Below are positions 26,596 to 35,986 of a stretch of 64,000 nt of DNA, piece by piece. The position numbers were made by a program, and so were the translations under genes. How positions within the stretch are numbered: position 1 is the first letter of the stretch; every line of letters starts with the position of its first letter. This DNA is from Betaproteobacteria bacterium (GTDB lineage: Bacteria > Pseudomonadota > Gammaproteobacteria > Burkholderiales > Usitatibacteraceae): positions 248,001-312,000 of the forward strand of contig JADJSD010000001.1 of the NCBI GenBank assembly GCA_016711875.1, given 5' to 3'. The notes under the pieces were generated by a model. That model was not told the origin of the DNA, made no database searches, and was given only the letters and a program-made list of their open reading frames with translations.

Positions 26596-28096
26596 TCGCC
26601 GGAACGCCGATCGCGAGGGCCGCCAGGGCGAGCGCGGCCGCATTCCCCCAGCGGACATAGGGCGTCGCCCCCGATCGAGGCACCGGGCTCGCTTCGAGGA
26701 TGCCGCGAACGAACGCCGGCAATCGCGCGACGACCCGCCCGCGCTCGTCGATGGCGGCCGTCACGCCCGTGTTGGTCGATCGCACCATCCACCGGCCCGT
26801 CTCGAGCGCGCGCATCTGGGAGAACTGCAGGTGCTGGTCCGCCGCGAGCGATTCGCCGAACCACGCATCGTTGCTCACGTTCACGAGGACGCCCGCGCGG
26901 GGGAGCTGGTCGATCAGCTCCTCGCCGAAGATGTCCTCGTAGCAGATCGCGACGGCCCAGGCGATCCCGCCCGCCTCGAGGGGCGGCTGGCCCGGGTCGC
27001 CGCGGCCGAAGTCGGTGAGCGGGATCTTCAGCACCGCGAGCACGAAACCGAAGCCCGGCGGGATGAACTCGCCGAAGGGCACGAGGTGGCGCTTGCGGTA
27101 GGACTGCGGCGGCGAGGCGCCGCGCGTCACGACGCTGTTGAAGTACTCGAAGCGCTCGCCGGCGAATCGGCGTTCCACCGTGCCCAGGAGAATGTCCCGG
27201 CCTTCCCGGCGGGCGTGGTCCGCCAGGGTCTCGAGGTAGCCCGGCGGCAGGCGGTCGAGGAACGCGGGCAACGCCGTCTCCGGCAGCACGATCACGCGCC
27301 CCTTGCTCTCGAGCGCCATGCGCGCGTAGTCCTCGAGCGTGGCCGCGCGCACGTCCTCGCGCCACTTGAGGTGCTGGGAGACGTTGCCCTGCAGCAACGA
27401 GACGGTGACAGCCGGGCCGGCCGGATCGGTCCACGAGGCGATCCGAAGGAGCGCGCCGGCCAAGACCAGGATCGCGAGGCCCGCGAGGGCCGTCCACCGT
27501 TCGCGCGACCAAGCGAAGCTCGCGAGTGCAGCCGCCAGGCAAGCCGCCGCGAACGCCGCCGCCAGCGACACGCCGTAGGCGCCGACGACGGGCGCGAAGC
27601 CCGCCAACGGGCTCGCGGGCACCTGCGAGTAGCCTATCGTGAGCCAAGGGAAGCCGGTGAGGATCCAGCCGCGCACCCACTCGACAATGGCGAACCAGCC
27701 GGCCATCGCCACGGCGCCCGCGAGGCCGCCGTCCGGGACCGTCCGGCGCGCGGCCCAGCCCGCCGCCGCCGGAAAGATCGCGAGGAAGGCGCAGAAGAGG
27801 AAAGTCGCGATCGCCGCGAGCGGCGCGGGCATCGACCCGAACTCGTGCAGGCTCACGAAAACCCACGAGACGCCGGCGAGATTGAGACCCAGGCCGAACG
27901 CGTAGCCGGAGAGCGCCGCCTGCAGGGGGGAGCCGCTGCGCAACCACACGAGGAAAAGCGCCGCCAGCGAGGCGATGGCGACGGGCCACGCGTAGAACGG
28001 CGCGAAACCCAGGATCGCCGCCGCGCCGGCGAGGGCCGGGACGCCCAGGCCGCGCGCGAGGATCGCCGCCGAGGAGTCGCCCCGCCCCGCGCTCAC
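26546..28096 (-). CDS. lnt: Apolipoprotein N-acyltransferase
   Basis: Inner-membrane enzyme that adds the third acyl chain to lipoproteins, needed for Lol export (compare lolB and mltA in this window). Start GTG 28096 overlaps the corC stop (GTGA) and gives 516 aa. About six N-terminal membrane helices precede the nitrilase-like periplasmic domain. The triad is E273 (VLPETALPAF), K335 (SYRKRHLVPFGE) and C385 (AICYEDIF), at nearly the same positions as in the E. coli enzyme. A last hydrophobic helix and an RRRR tail end the protein. Confidence 0.96.
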   Translation of the reverse strand: MSAGRGDSSAAILARGLGVPALAGAAAILGFAPFYAWPVAIASLAALFLVWLRSGSPLQAALSGYAFGLGLNLAGVSWVFVSLHEFGSMPAPLAAIATFLFCAFLAIFPAAAGWAARRTVPDGGLAGAVAMAGWFAIVEWVRGWILTGFPWLTIGYSQVPASPLAGFAPVVGAYGVSLAAAFAAACLAAALASFAWSRERWTALAGLAILVLAGALLRIASWTDPAGPAVTVSLLQGNVSQHLKWREDVRAATLEDYARMALESKGRVIVLPETALPAFLDRLPPGYLETLADHARREGRDILLGTVERRFAGERFEYFNSVVTRGASPPQSYRKRHLVPFGEFIPPGFGFVLAVLKIPLTDFGRGDPGQPPLEAGGIAWAVAICYEDIFGEELIDQLPRAGVLVNVSNDAWFGESLAADQHLQFSQMRALETGRWMVRSTNTGVTAAIDERGRVVARLPAFVRGILEASPVPRSGATPYVRWGNAAALALAALAIGVPAIRRRRWPRRPAAGPGR

Positions 28097-28938
28097 GCGC
28101 CCGGCGCCGGCGCCTCGGGCGGGGCCCGGCGCTCCACGAGCAGCGAATGCACCTTGCGACTGTCGGCGCGCAGCACCTGGAACGCAAAGCCCTCGACCAC
28201 GACCGTCTCGCCGCGCTTGGGCAGGCGGCCGAATCGCGACAGGACGAGCCCGCCGACGGTGTCGTGGTCGTCGTCCGCGAAACGCGTGCCGAATCGCTCG
28301 TTGAAATCGCCGATCTCGGTGACGGCCTTCACCCGGAAGCGGCCGTTCTTGTCGGCGAGGATGTTGTCCTCGGTCTCGTCGAAGTCGAATTCGTCCTCGA
28401 TGTCGCCGATGATCTGCTCGATCACGTCCTCGATGGTGATGAGCCCGCACACGCCGCCGTACTCGTCGACCACGATGGCGATGTGGTTGCGGTTGGCGCG
28501 GAACTCCTTGAGCAGCACGTTCAGCCGCTTGGCCTCGGGGACGAACACCGCCGGGCGCAGCATGTCGCGGAAGTCGAACTCCTCCTCCGCGTAGAAGCGC
28601 AGCATGTCCTTCGCGAGGAGGATGCCGATCACGTTGTCGCGGTTGTCCTGGAAGACGGGAAAACGCGAGTGCGCCGTCTCGATCACGTACGGGATGAACG
28701 CCTCGGGGCTCTCGGCCGCGTCGATCATGTCCATCTGCGATCGGGGGATCATCACGTCCGCCACGCGCGTCTCCGAGACCTGCAGCACGCCCTCGATCAT
28801 CGCGAGGGCGTCGGCGTCCAGCAGGTTCCGTTCGAACGCCGAGTGCAGCAGCTCGACGAGCTGGTCGCGGTCCTCGGGCTCCCTCAACAGCAGGGAGGAA
28901 AGCCGCTCGAGGAGGCTCTGTTTGGGGGGATCGTCCAT
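28093..28938 (-). CDS. corC: HlyC/CorC family transporter-associated protein (YbeX)
   Basis: Cytosolic CBS-pair plus CorC_HlyC domain protein linked to Mg/Co homeostasis and, in E. coli, ribosome metabolism. In the 281-aa product, VADVMIPRSQMDMID opens the first CBS unit, DEYGGVCGLITIEDVIEQI is the second, and the C-terminal TVGGLVLSRFGRLPKRGE is the transporter-associated domain. Order phoH-ybeY-corC-lnt is conserved. It overlaps lnt, and its start follows the ybeY stop by 30 nt. Confidence 0.95.
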   Translation of the reverse strand: MDDPPKQSLLERLSSLLLREPEDRDQLVELLHSAFERNLLDADALAMIEGVLQVSETRVADVMIPRSQMDMIDAAESPEAFIPYVIETAHSRFPVFQDNRDNVIGILLAKDMLRFYAEEEFDFRDMLRPAVFVPEAKRLNVLLKEFRANRNHIAIVVDEYGGVCGLITIEDVIEQIIGDIEDEFDFDETEDNILADKNGRFRVKAVTEIGDFNERFGTRFADDDHDTVGGLVLSRFGRLPKRGETVVVEGFAFQVLRADSRKVHSLLVERRAPPEAPAPGA

Positions 28939-28968
28939 GGGGGCTGTACGGTGCGCGCGATTACTCTA

Positions 28969-29429
28969 TCAGAGCCGGTCGGGGGACATCGTGACAGGGG
29001 CGTAAGGGTCGGGGAAGCCGAGCGAGGCGAGGATGCGGCGCTCCCGGGCCTCCATGCGGCGCGCCTCGTCGTCCCGCTCGTGGTCGAGCCCCGCCAGGTG
29101 CAGCAGGCCGTGCACGAGCAGGTGCGCGTGGTGGGCGGCGACGGGCTTGCCCTGGGCCTTCGCCTCCCGTGCCACGACCGGCGCGCAGACCACGATGTCT
29201 CCCGCGAGCGGTCGCGTCCCGTAGACGAAGGTGAGCACGTTGGTGGCGTAGTCGCCCCCGCGGAATTCGCGGTTGAGGCGGCGCCCCTCGGCTTCGGCGA
29301 CGTAGCGCAGCGTGACCTGCGCCTCCCGGGCGAGCGCGGCGCGCGCCCAGCGCCGCAGCACCGCATCCGGGGGCACATGGGACGCCCTCGACGCCCGCTG
29401 CACGACGAGCGCGATCCGCGGCGCGGCGC

Positions 29430-29433
<4 letters not shown>
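28969..29433 (-). CDS. ybeY: Endoribonuclease / rRNA maturation factor YbeY
   Basis: Single-strand-specific metal-dependent RNase acting in 16S rRNA 3' maturation and ribosome quality control. Start GTG 29433 overlaps the phoH stop (GTGA) and gives 154 aa. The zinc site HLLVHGLLHLAGLDHE contains H108, H112 and H118, and REFRGGDYATNVLTF precedes it, both typical of the family. Confidence 0.95.
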
Positions 29434-30398
<965 letters not shown>

Positions 30399-30408
30399 CG
30401 GGGCGCGG

Positions 30409-30443
30409 AAAAAAGGCCTGCCGGTTTCGACACCGGCAGGCCT
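30409..30443 (-). terminator. Rho-independent terminator of the metalloprotease pair
   Basis: A 12-bp perfect stem (30414-30425 with 30432-30443, loop TTCGAC) is followed on the minus strand by six T. It lies 19 nt past the stop of the downstream metalloprotease gene and just before phoH, separating the two transcription units. Confidence 0.9.
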
Positions 30444-30462
30444 ATTGTAGCGGGCGGGGCCG

Positions 30463-33156
30463 TCAGGCGCCGGCGCGCAGGAGCGGGGCGGCGAGCGCCC
30501 GGTCGAGCGTGTCGAGCGATTCCTTCAGGTGCGCGCGCGTCTCCTTGGCGAGCCCGCCCTTCGCGGCCGCCGCCCGGAGGCTCGACTGCAGCGAATTCGC
30601 GCTCTCGCGTTGCAGCGCGCGGGCGTCCGCCGGCAGCGTGGCGGAGGGCTTCACGAGCGCGTTCGCGACGCGCAGCAGGTGCTCGCGCTGGAGGTTGCGG
30701 CGAAGGCGCGGAATCTCGCCGCCCGTGCGCAATTCGGACCAGATGGCCTCGCGAAGCGTGTCGTAGACCTCGGAGAGCGGCAGCGGCTTCGCGCCCACCG
30801 CCACCTTCTCGCCCGCGCCGACGAGGCGTGCGGCGACCCCGTCGTCGTAAAGCGCGTCGAGCGCGGCCTTCTGGACGTTGAGCACCCCGGTGGCGATGGA
30901 GACGTCCGGATTGCGCGGGCGCTCGAAGTGGTCGATGCCGATGCGACTCACGAATTCCGGCTTGAAGCGGAAGCTCGCGGGTTGGAAGAGGCTCTCCGTG
31001 ACGAGCTTCAGGGCCTCGCGCTGCTTCGCGGACGGCGTGGGCTCGTACAGCGGCCGGCCGGTGCCGGCGCGGTCGCGCAGGTGCCGGACGCCGCCCACGT
31101 ACTTCGCGACGAGGGGCGTCACGGCCGCCACCTGCTGCATGCCGCTCGCGAGGCTGCGCGTGAGGCGCTCGTAGCTCTCGCCCGGCGCGAGCTGCAGGTC
31201 CTGCACGCGGTCCCACAGTTCGCGCGAAAGCTTGATGCGCTTGCGGTAGTAGGCGAGCGGATCGCTGCCTAGGTCGAACCGGTTCACTTCCGGGTCGATC
31301 CCCGCGTAGAGCGGGCTGTAGCCCGCGTCTTCGTCCGTCGCATAGGCGAGCTGGGGTTCGGTGGAACGCGAGGCGATCTTCGCGAGCTCCGCGGCCTCGT
31401 TCTCCGTCGCGATGTCGCGGTAGGCGTACTCGATGGCCCAGTAATCGTAGGGGCCGAGGGTGCTGCCGACGAATTCGCCCTGCTTCTCGCCCTTCGCCGC
31501 GACGTTGATCGCGAGATATTCCATGATCGAGCCGGAGCTGCCGTTCACCTTCGTGAACGCCGGGTCGGCGAGTTGCTCCAGGGTGTAGATGCCGGACGCC
31601 CGGAAGTTGTGGCGAAGACCCAGGGTGTGGCCGACCTCGTGCATCACGTTGCGCCGCAGGTTGGCCTTGGCGAGCGCGTCGGCCTCGGGACTGCCCCAGC
31701 CGATGCCGCGGGCCTCGAGGACGTCCAGGGCGAATTCGAACTCGCGCGCCGATTGCCAGGCGTAGCCGCAGGTGAGGATGTCGCCGGCCGCGTTCGGCTT
31801 GTGGGCTTCGAGGGGATTGGCGATCCACGGGGCGAGCGGGTCGGCGGTCTCGGTCTTGCCGAGATCCTCGGCCACCAGGCGGCGCAGCTGGCGGGCGAAG
31901 CCCGAGCCCGTCGCGATGTCGGCATCGAGGATCTCGCCCGTGCGCGGGTCCTTGTGGGACGGCCCGATGGCGAAGCCCACGTCGGCGCCCGTGAACCAGC
32001 GCACCGTGGCATGGCGCGCGTCCATGGTGTCGAAGTCGTCCTTGTCCGATTGCTGCTTCACGACGATGGCGTCCTTGAAGCCGATGCGCTCGAAGGCCTT
32101 GTTCCACTCGAGGATGCCTTCGGTCACGGCCTGCCGGTACTTTTCGGGGACGTTCCGGTCGACCCAGTAGACGATGGGCGCCTTCGGCTCCGACATCGCG
32201 GCCTTCGGGTCCTTCTTCTCGAGGCGCCACCGGGCCACCACGTGCTGGCGCATCTTGGGCGAGGTGTCCTCGGTGTAGTCGACCCGCGAAACGGCGAAGT
32301 GCCCGATGCGCTCGTCGGCGACACGCGTGCGCATCGGCTCGTCCGGCAACTTCGTGAAGCTGTACTGGAAGGTCACGAAGAAGCTGCGCGGATCGGGCGA
32401 CGCCTTGGGCGGTGCGGGTGCCGGCATGGGCGAGGGCGCGAGCGGCGGCGCCGGGATCTTCGGCGTGGCGAAATGCGCCTTCACCTGCACGCTCGTGAGA
32501 AGCTCCGTCTGCGTGACGCGGGCGATCGAGGTGTTGCGCCCGTCGAGCGCATAGGGCAGGCGAAAAGCCCCCTCGATGCGCGAGCCGTAACCCGGAATGT
32601 CGCCGAAAAGCAGTGCGTTCAGCTCGACCAGGACGGCCTTCGATTCCGGGTGCGGCAGCGAGACGACCGGCGCCGAGGCGACGAGGCTGTCCGAGAAGGA
32701 CTCCGACACGAACTGCGCCTGGGGCGTGCCCTCCTTCGCGTGAAACTCCACGTTCTTCGCGATCAGCTGGGCCTGGTTGCCGATCTTCTTCAGCACGACG
32801 AGCCGCGAGCCGCCCATCTGGCTGCCGTAAAGGCCCTTCTCCCCCAGGCTCTGCGGGATGTTCCAGGTGAAGAAGAAGGGCTTGTCGAACTGCTCGGGGC
32901 GGATGGCGATCCAGGCCTTCTCGTCCTTGCGATGAACGGCGAAGAAGCCGGCCGTCTCGATCGCGTCCTTGGCGACTTCCTTGAACGGGCGCGGCTGCCC
33001 CGGCACCGGCGCGGGCGCCGCCGCCTTCGCCGGCGCCGTGGCGGCCACGGGCTTGGGCGCCGGCGAATCGCTCGCAGGCGCGATCGCCGCGCAGCCGGCC
33101 AACCCGGCTGCCGCGAGCGCCAACGCGACTGTCGCCCCCGGAAGGGCCTGGCTCAT
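30463..33156 (-). CDS. Zinc-dependent metalloprotease (metzincin-type), lipoprotein paralogue
   Basis: 897-aa secreted protease related to the DUF5117/DUF4953 zinc metalloproteases. The N-terminus carries a lipoprotein signal with lipobox LAGC (Cys22), then an Ala/Pro-rich linker. The active site NVMHEVGHTLGLRHNF has its first zinc His at residue 506 and fits HExxHxxGxxH; SIMEY about 35 residues later is a plausible Met-turn. Other strong blocks are KEGTPQAQFVSESFSDSL and PEFVSRIGIDHFERPRNPD. Substrate unknown. The start overlaps the upstream paralogue's stop by ATGA. The apparent 1669-residue frame upstream is a shadow. Confidence 0.88.
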   Translation of the reverse strand: MSQALPGATVALALAAAGLAGCAAIAPASDSPAPKPVAATAPAKAAAPAPVPGQPRPFKEVAKDAIETAGFFAVHRKDEKAWIAIRPEQFDKPFFFTWNIPQSLGEKGLYGSQMGGSRLVVLKKIGNQAQLIAKNVEFHAKEGTPQAQFVSESFSDSLVASAPVVSLPHPESKAVLVELNALLFGDIPGYGSRIEGAFRLPYALDGRNTSIARVTQTELLTSVQVKAHFATPKIPAPPLAPSPMPAPAPPKASPDPRSFFVTFQYSFTKLPDEPMRTRVADERIGHFAVSRVDYTEDTSPKMRQHVVARWRLEKKDPKAAMSEPKAPIVYWVDRNVPEKYRQAVTEGILEWNKAFERIGFKDAIVVKQQSDKDDFDTMDARHATVRWFTGADVGFAIGPSHKDPRTGEILDADIATGSGFARQLRRLVAEDLGKTETADPLAPWIANPLEAHKPNAAGDILTCGYAWQSAREFEFALDVLEARGIGWGSPEADALAKANLRRNVMHEVGHTLGLRHNFRASGIYTLEQLADPAFTKVNGSSGSIMEYLAINVAAKGEKQGEFVGSTLGPYDYWAIEYAYRDIATENEAAELAKIASRSTEPQLAYATDEDAGYSPLYAGIDPEVNRFDLGSDPLAYYRKRIKLSRELWDRVQDLQLAPGESYERLTRSLASGMQQVAAVTPLVAKYVGGVRHLRDRAGTGRPLYEPTPSAKQREALKLVTESLFQPASFRFKPEFVSRIGIDHFERPRNPDVSIATGVLNVQKAALDALYDDGVAARLVGAGEKVAVGAKPLPLSEVYDTLREAIWSELRTGGEIPRLRRNLQREHLLRVANALVKPSATLPADARALQRESANSLQSSLRAAAAKGGLAKETRAHLKESLDTLDRALAAPLLRAGA

Positions 33157-35900
33157 GCGCCAGCCCGTTGCATGGGCGCCTTGAGGGCCTCGGAGAGCGT
33201 ATTGAGGCTCTCGTTCAGGTGCGCCCTCGCTTCCTTCGACTGGCCGCCCTTCGCGAGCGCGGAGCGGATCTGCTGCTGCAACTCGACGGCGTTCTCGCGC
33301 TGGAGGGCGCGAGCGTCCGCCGGCGTGGTGGCCGACGGGCGGATGAGCGCGGTGGAAACGCGGCGCAGGTGCTCGCGCTGCAGGTTGCGGCGCATGCCGG
33401 AGATGTCGCCGCCCGCCTTGAGCTCCGTCCAGACAGCGCCCTGCACGGTGTCGTACACCTCGGACAGGCGCATCGCCTTGGCCTTGTCCGCGACCTTGTC
33501 CTGCGAGTCCAGGAGGCGCGTCGCCACGGCGTCGGCCATCAGCTGGTCGAGCACCGCCTTCTGCACGTTCAGGACGGCGCCGGCGATCGAGACGTCCGGG
33601 TTGCGCGGGCGCTCGAAGTGGTCGATGCCGATGCGGCTCACGAACTCCGGCTTGAAGCGGAAGCTGTCCGGGCGCAGCAGGTCGTTCGTGATCATCGCGA
33701 GCGCCTCGCGCTGCTTCGCCACGGGTGTCGGCTCGTAGAGCGGACGGCCGGTGCCGGCGCGATCGCGAACCATCTTGACGCCGCCCACGTACTTGGCGGC
33801 GAGCGGCGCGACGCGCGCGAGCTGCGCGAAGCCGTTCGCGAAGCTGCGGGTGTAGCGCTCGTAGCTCTCGCCCGTCGCCAGCGTCATCGACTGCAGCCGG
33901 TCCCACAGCTCGCGCGAGAGCGTGAGGCGCCGCTTGTAGAACGCCAGCGGGTCCGACCCGAGGTCGAAGAGGTTCACTTCCGGGTCGATGCCGAGATACG
34001 GGCCGGAACCGGCGTCGTAGTCGTTGGCGAAGGCGAGCAGCGGTTCGGTCGAGCGCGCGGCGATGCGGGCGAGCTCTTCCTTCTCCCTTTCCGCCGGGAC
34101 TTCCTTGTAGGCGTACTCGACGGCCCAGTAGTCGTACGGGCCGAGGGTGCTCTGGCTGTACTCGCCCTGCTTCTCGCCCTTCACGGCGAGGTTGAACGGG
34201 GTGTAGTCCATCACCGAGGTCGTGATGCCGTTCGCCTTGGTGAAGGCCGGGTCCTGGATCTGCTTGAGCGTGTAGACCGACGAGGCGCGGAAGTTGTGCT
34301 GGAAGCCGAGCGTGTGGCCGACCTCGTGCATGACGACGTCCTTCACGTACGCCTGGGCGATCTCCTCGGCCTCGGGGCTCGACATGTCGAGGCCGCGGGC
34401 CTCCAGCAGGTCCATGGCGAACTCGAGCTGCTGCGCGGATTCGCCCAGGTAGTTGCAGGCGAGGAATCCGCGGCGATAGCCCATGGACTCCGCGATCGTC
34501 TCCGCGCGCGGCGTCGTGGCCACCTCGAGCGGGTGCGCGGTGTCCTCCGCGCGAAGGCGCCGGGCGCCGCGGCCGAAGACGTCGGACATGCCGATGTCGG
34601 CGTCGAGGATCTCCCCGGAGCGCGGGTCGACATGCGAGGGCCCGATGGCGAAGCCCACGTCGGCGCCGGTGAACCACCGCACCGACGCATGGCCCGAGTC
34701 CATCGTGTCGAAGGCGTCCTTGTCCGTCTGCTGCTTCACGACGATCGCATCCTTGTAGCCGATCTTCTCGAAGGCCTTGTTCCACTCGAGGATCCCGGCC
34801 TTCACGCTGGCGCGGTACTTCTCGGGGATGTTCTTGTCGATCCAGTAGGTGACTGGCTGCTTCGGCTCCGAAAGGGCAGCGGCCGGGTCCTTCTTCTCGA
34901 GGCGCCAGCGCGTCACGATGTAGCTCTTGAGCTTGGGCGAGGTGTCCTCGGTGTAGTCGACGCGGTCCACCGTGAAGTGTCCCAGCCGCTCGTCCGCCGG
35001 GCGGGCGCGCATCGGCTCGGCCGGCAGGGGCATGAAGTTGTACTGGAAACCCACGAAGAAGCTGCGCGGGTCCGGCGTCGCCTTGGGCGGCGGGGGCATC
35101 GGCACGGGCGAGGGCGTGAGCGGCGGCGGCGAGATCTTGGGCACCGCGAAGTGCGCGTTGACCTGGACGCTCGTCACGGTGTCGGTGTTGGTCACGCGGC
35201 TCACGCTGGTGTTGCGCGCATCGAGGGCGAACGGCATGCGGAAGGCCCGCTCGATCGTCGTGCCGTAGCCCAGGATGTCGCCGAAGAGCAGCGCGTTCGC
35301 CTCGACCACGACGGCCTTGGTGTCCGGGTGCGCGGCGGCCGCGACGGGCGCCGAGGCAATGAGGCTGTCCGAGAACGACTCGGAGACGAACTGCGCCTGG
35401 GGCGTGCCTTCCTTCGCGAAGTACGCCGTGTTCATCGCGATGAGCTGCACCTGATTTCCGATCTTCTTCCACTTGGCCATGTGCGAGCCGGCGAACGGCG
35501 CGCCGAAGTGGGAGTGGCCCATCTGGCCGCCGTAGAGCATCCGCTCGCCGATCGAGCGCGGGATGTTGCCCGAGAAGAAGAAAGGCTTGTCGAACTGGTC
35601 CGCCTTGATCTCGATCCAGACCTTCTCGTCCTTCTGGTGCAGCGTGAAGTAGCCGGGGATCGCCTTGGCGTCCTTGAGCACTTCCTTGTAGGGCTTGGGC
35701 TGGCCGGGCGGCGTCGGTGCCGGAGCGGGCACGGCGGCCGGTGCGGCAGGCGCGGGCGCGGTCGGCTTCGCCGGACCGTTGGGGGCCGGCGGCGGCGCCG
35801 GCGGCACCGGGCCCGGGGTGGGCTCCTGCGCACAGACGGCCGTCGCGACGGCAAGGGCAATGGCACCGGACAGGGACAGCTTCTGGACTGGCTTCCTCAT
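33153..35900 (-). CDS. Zinc-dependent metalloprotease (metzincin-type), secreted paralogue
   Basis: 915-aa paralogue of the next gene, sharing long blocks from KEGTPQAQFVSESFSDSL to the C-terminal Arg-Ala-Gly-Ala. ATG 35900 gives a Sec signal ending near TAVCAQE, with no lipobox fit as good as its sister's, followed by a long Pro/Ala linker (residues about 25-65). The zinc site VVMHEVGHTLGFQHNF starts at H525, with SVMDY as the likely Met-turn. Cargo is probably periplasmic or extracellular. First gene of the pair; the upstream POP gene ends 86 nt away. Confidence 0.88.
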   Translation of the reverse strand: MRKPVQKLSLSGAIALAVATAVCAQEPTPGPVPPAPPPAPNGPAKPTAPAPAAPAAVPAPAPTPPGQPKPYKEVLKDAKAIPGYFTLHQKDEKVWIEIKADQFDKPFFFSGNIPRSIGERMLYGGQMGHSHFGAPFAGSHMAKWKKIGNQVQLIAMNTAYFAKEGTPQAQFVSESFSDSLIASAPVAAAAHPDTKAVVVEANALLFGDILGYGTTIERAFRMPFALDARNTSVSRVTNTDTVTSVQVNAHFAVPKISPPPLTPSPVPMPPPPKATPDPRSFFVGFQYNFMPLPAEPMRARPADERLGHFTVDRVDYTEDTSPKLKSYIVTRWRLEKKDPAAALSEPKQPVTYWIDKNIPEKYRASVKAGILEWNKAFEKIGYKDAIVVKQQTDKDAFDTMDSGHASVRWFTGADVGFAIGPSHVDPRSGEILDADIGMSDVFGRGARRLRAEDTAHPLEVATTPRAETIAESMGYRRGFLACNYLGESAQQLEFAMDLLEARGLDMSSPEAEEIAQAYVKDVVMHEVGHTLGFQHNFRASSVYTLKQIQDPAFTKANGITTSVMDYTPFNLAVKGEKQGEYSQSTLGPYDYWAVEYAYKEVPAEREKEELARIAARSTEPLLAFANDYDAGSGPYLGIDPEVNLFDLGSDPLAFYKRRLTLSRELWDRLQSMTLATGESYERYTRSFANGFAQLARVAPLAAKYVGGVKMVRDRAGTGRPLYEPTPVAKQREALAMITNDLLRPDSFRFKPEFVSRIGIDHFERPRNPDVSIAGAVLNVQKAVLDQLMADAVATRLLDSQDKVADKAKAMRLSEVYDTVQGAVWTELKAGGDISGMRRNLQREHLRRVSTALIRPSATTPADARALQRENAVELQQQIRSALAKGGQSKEARAHLNESLNTLSEALKAPMQRAGA

Positions 35901-35986
35901 GGGATTCCTCTGGGTTGGTCCGCGGCTAAAGCGCGCGACGGTAACACGCGCCCCGCGGGGGATTGTCACGGAATGTCACGAAAGGG

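Noticed and set aside
30444..30449. TACAAT as a phoH promoter
   Set aside because: It lies directly upstream of the terminator hairpin, so a transcript started there would be stopped before phoH.
30463..35472. Apparent 1669-residue minus-strand protein
   Set aside because: Only the C-terminal 897 residues are the metalloprotease; the rest is a non-coding frame of its paralogue, Arg/Gly/Ala-rich as expected from high G+C.
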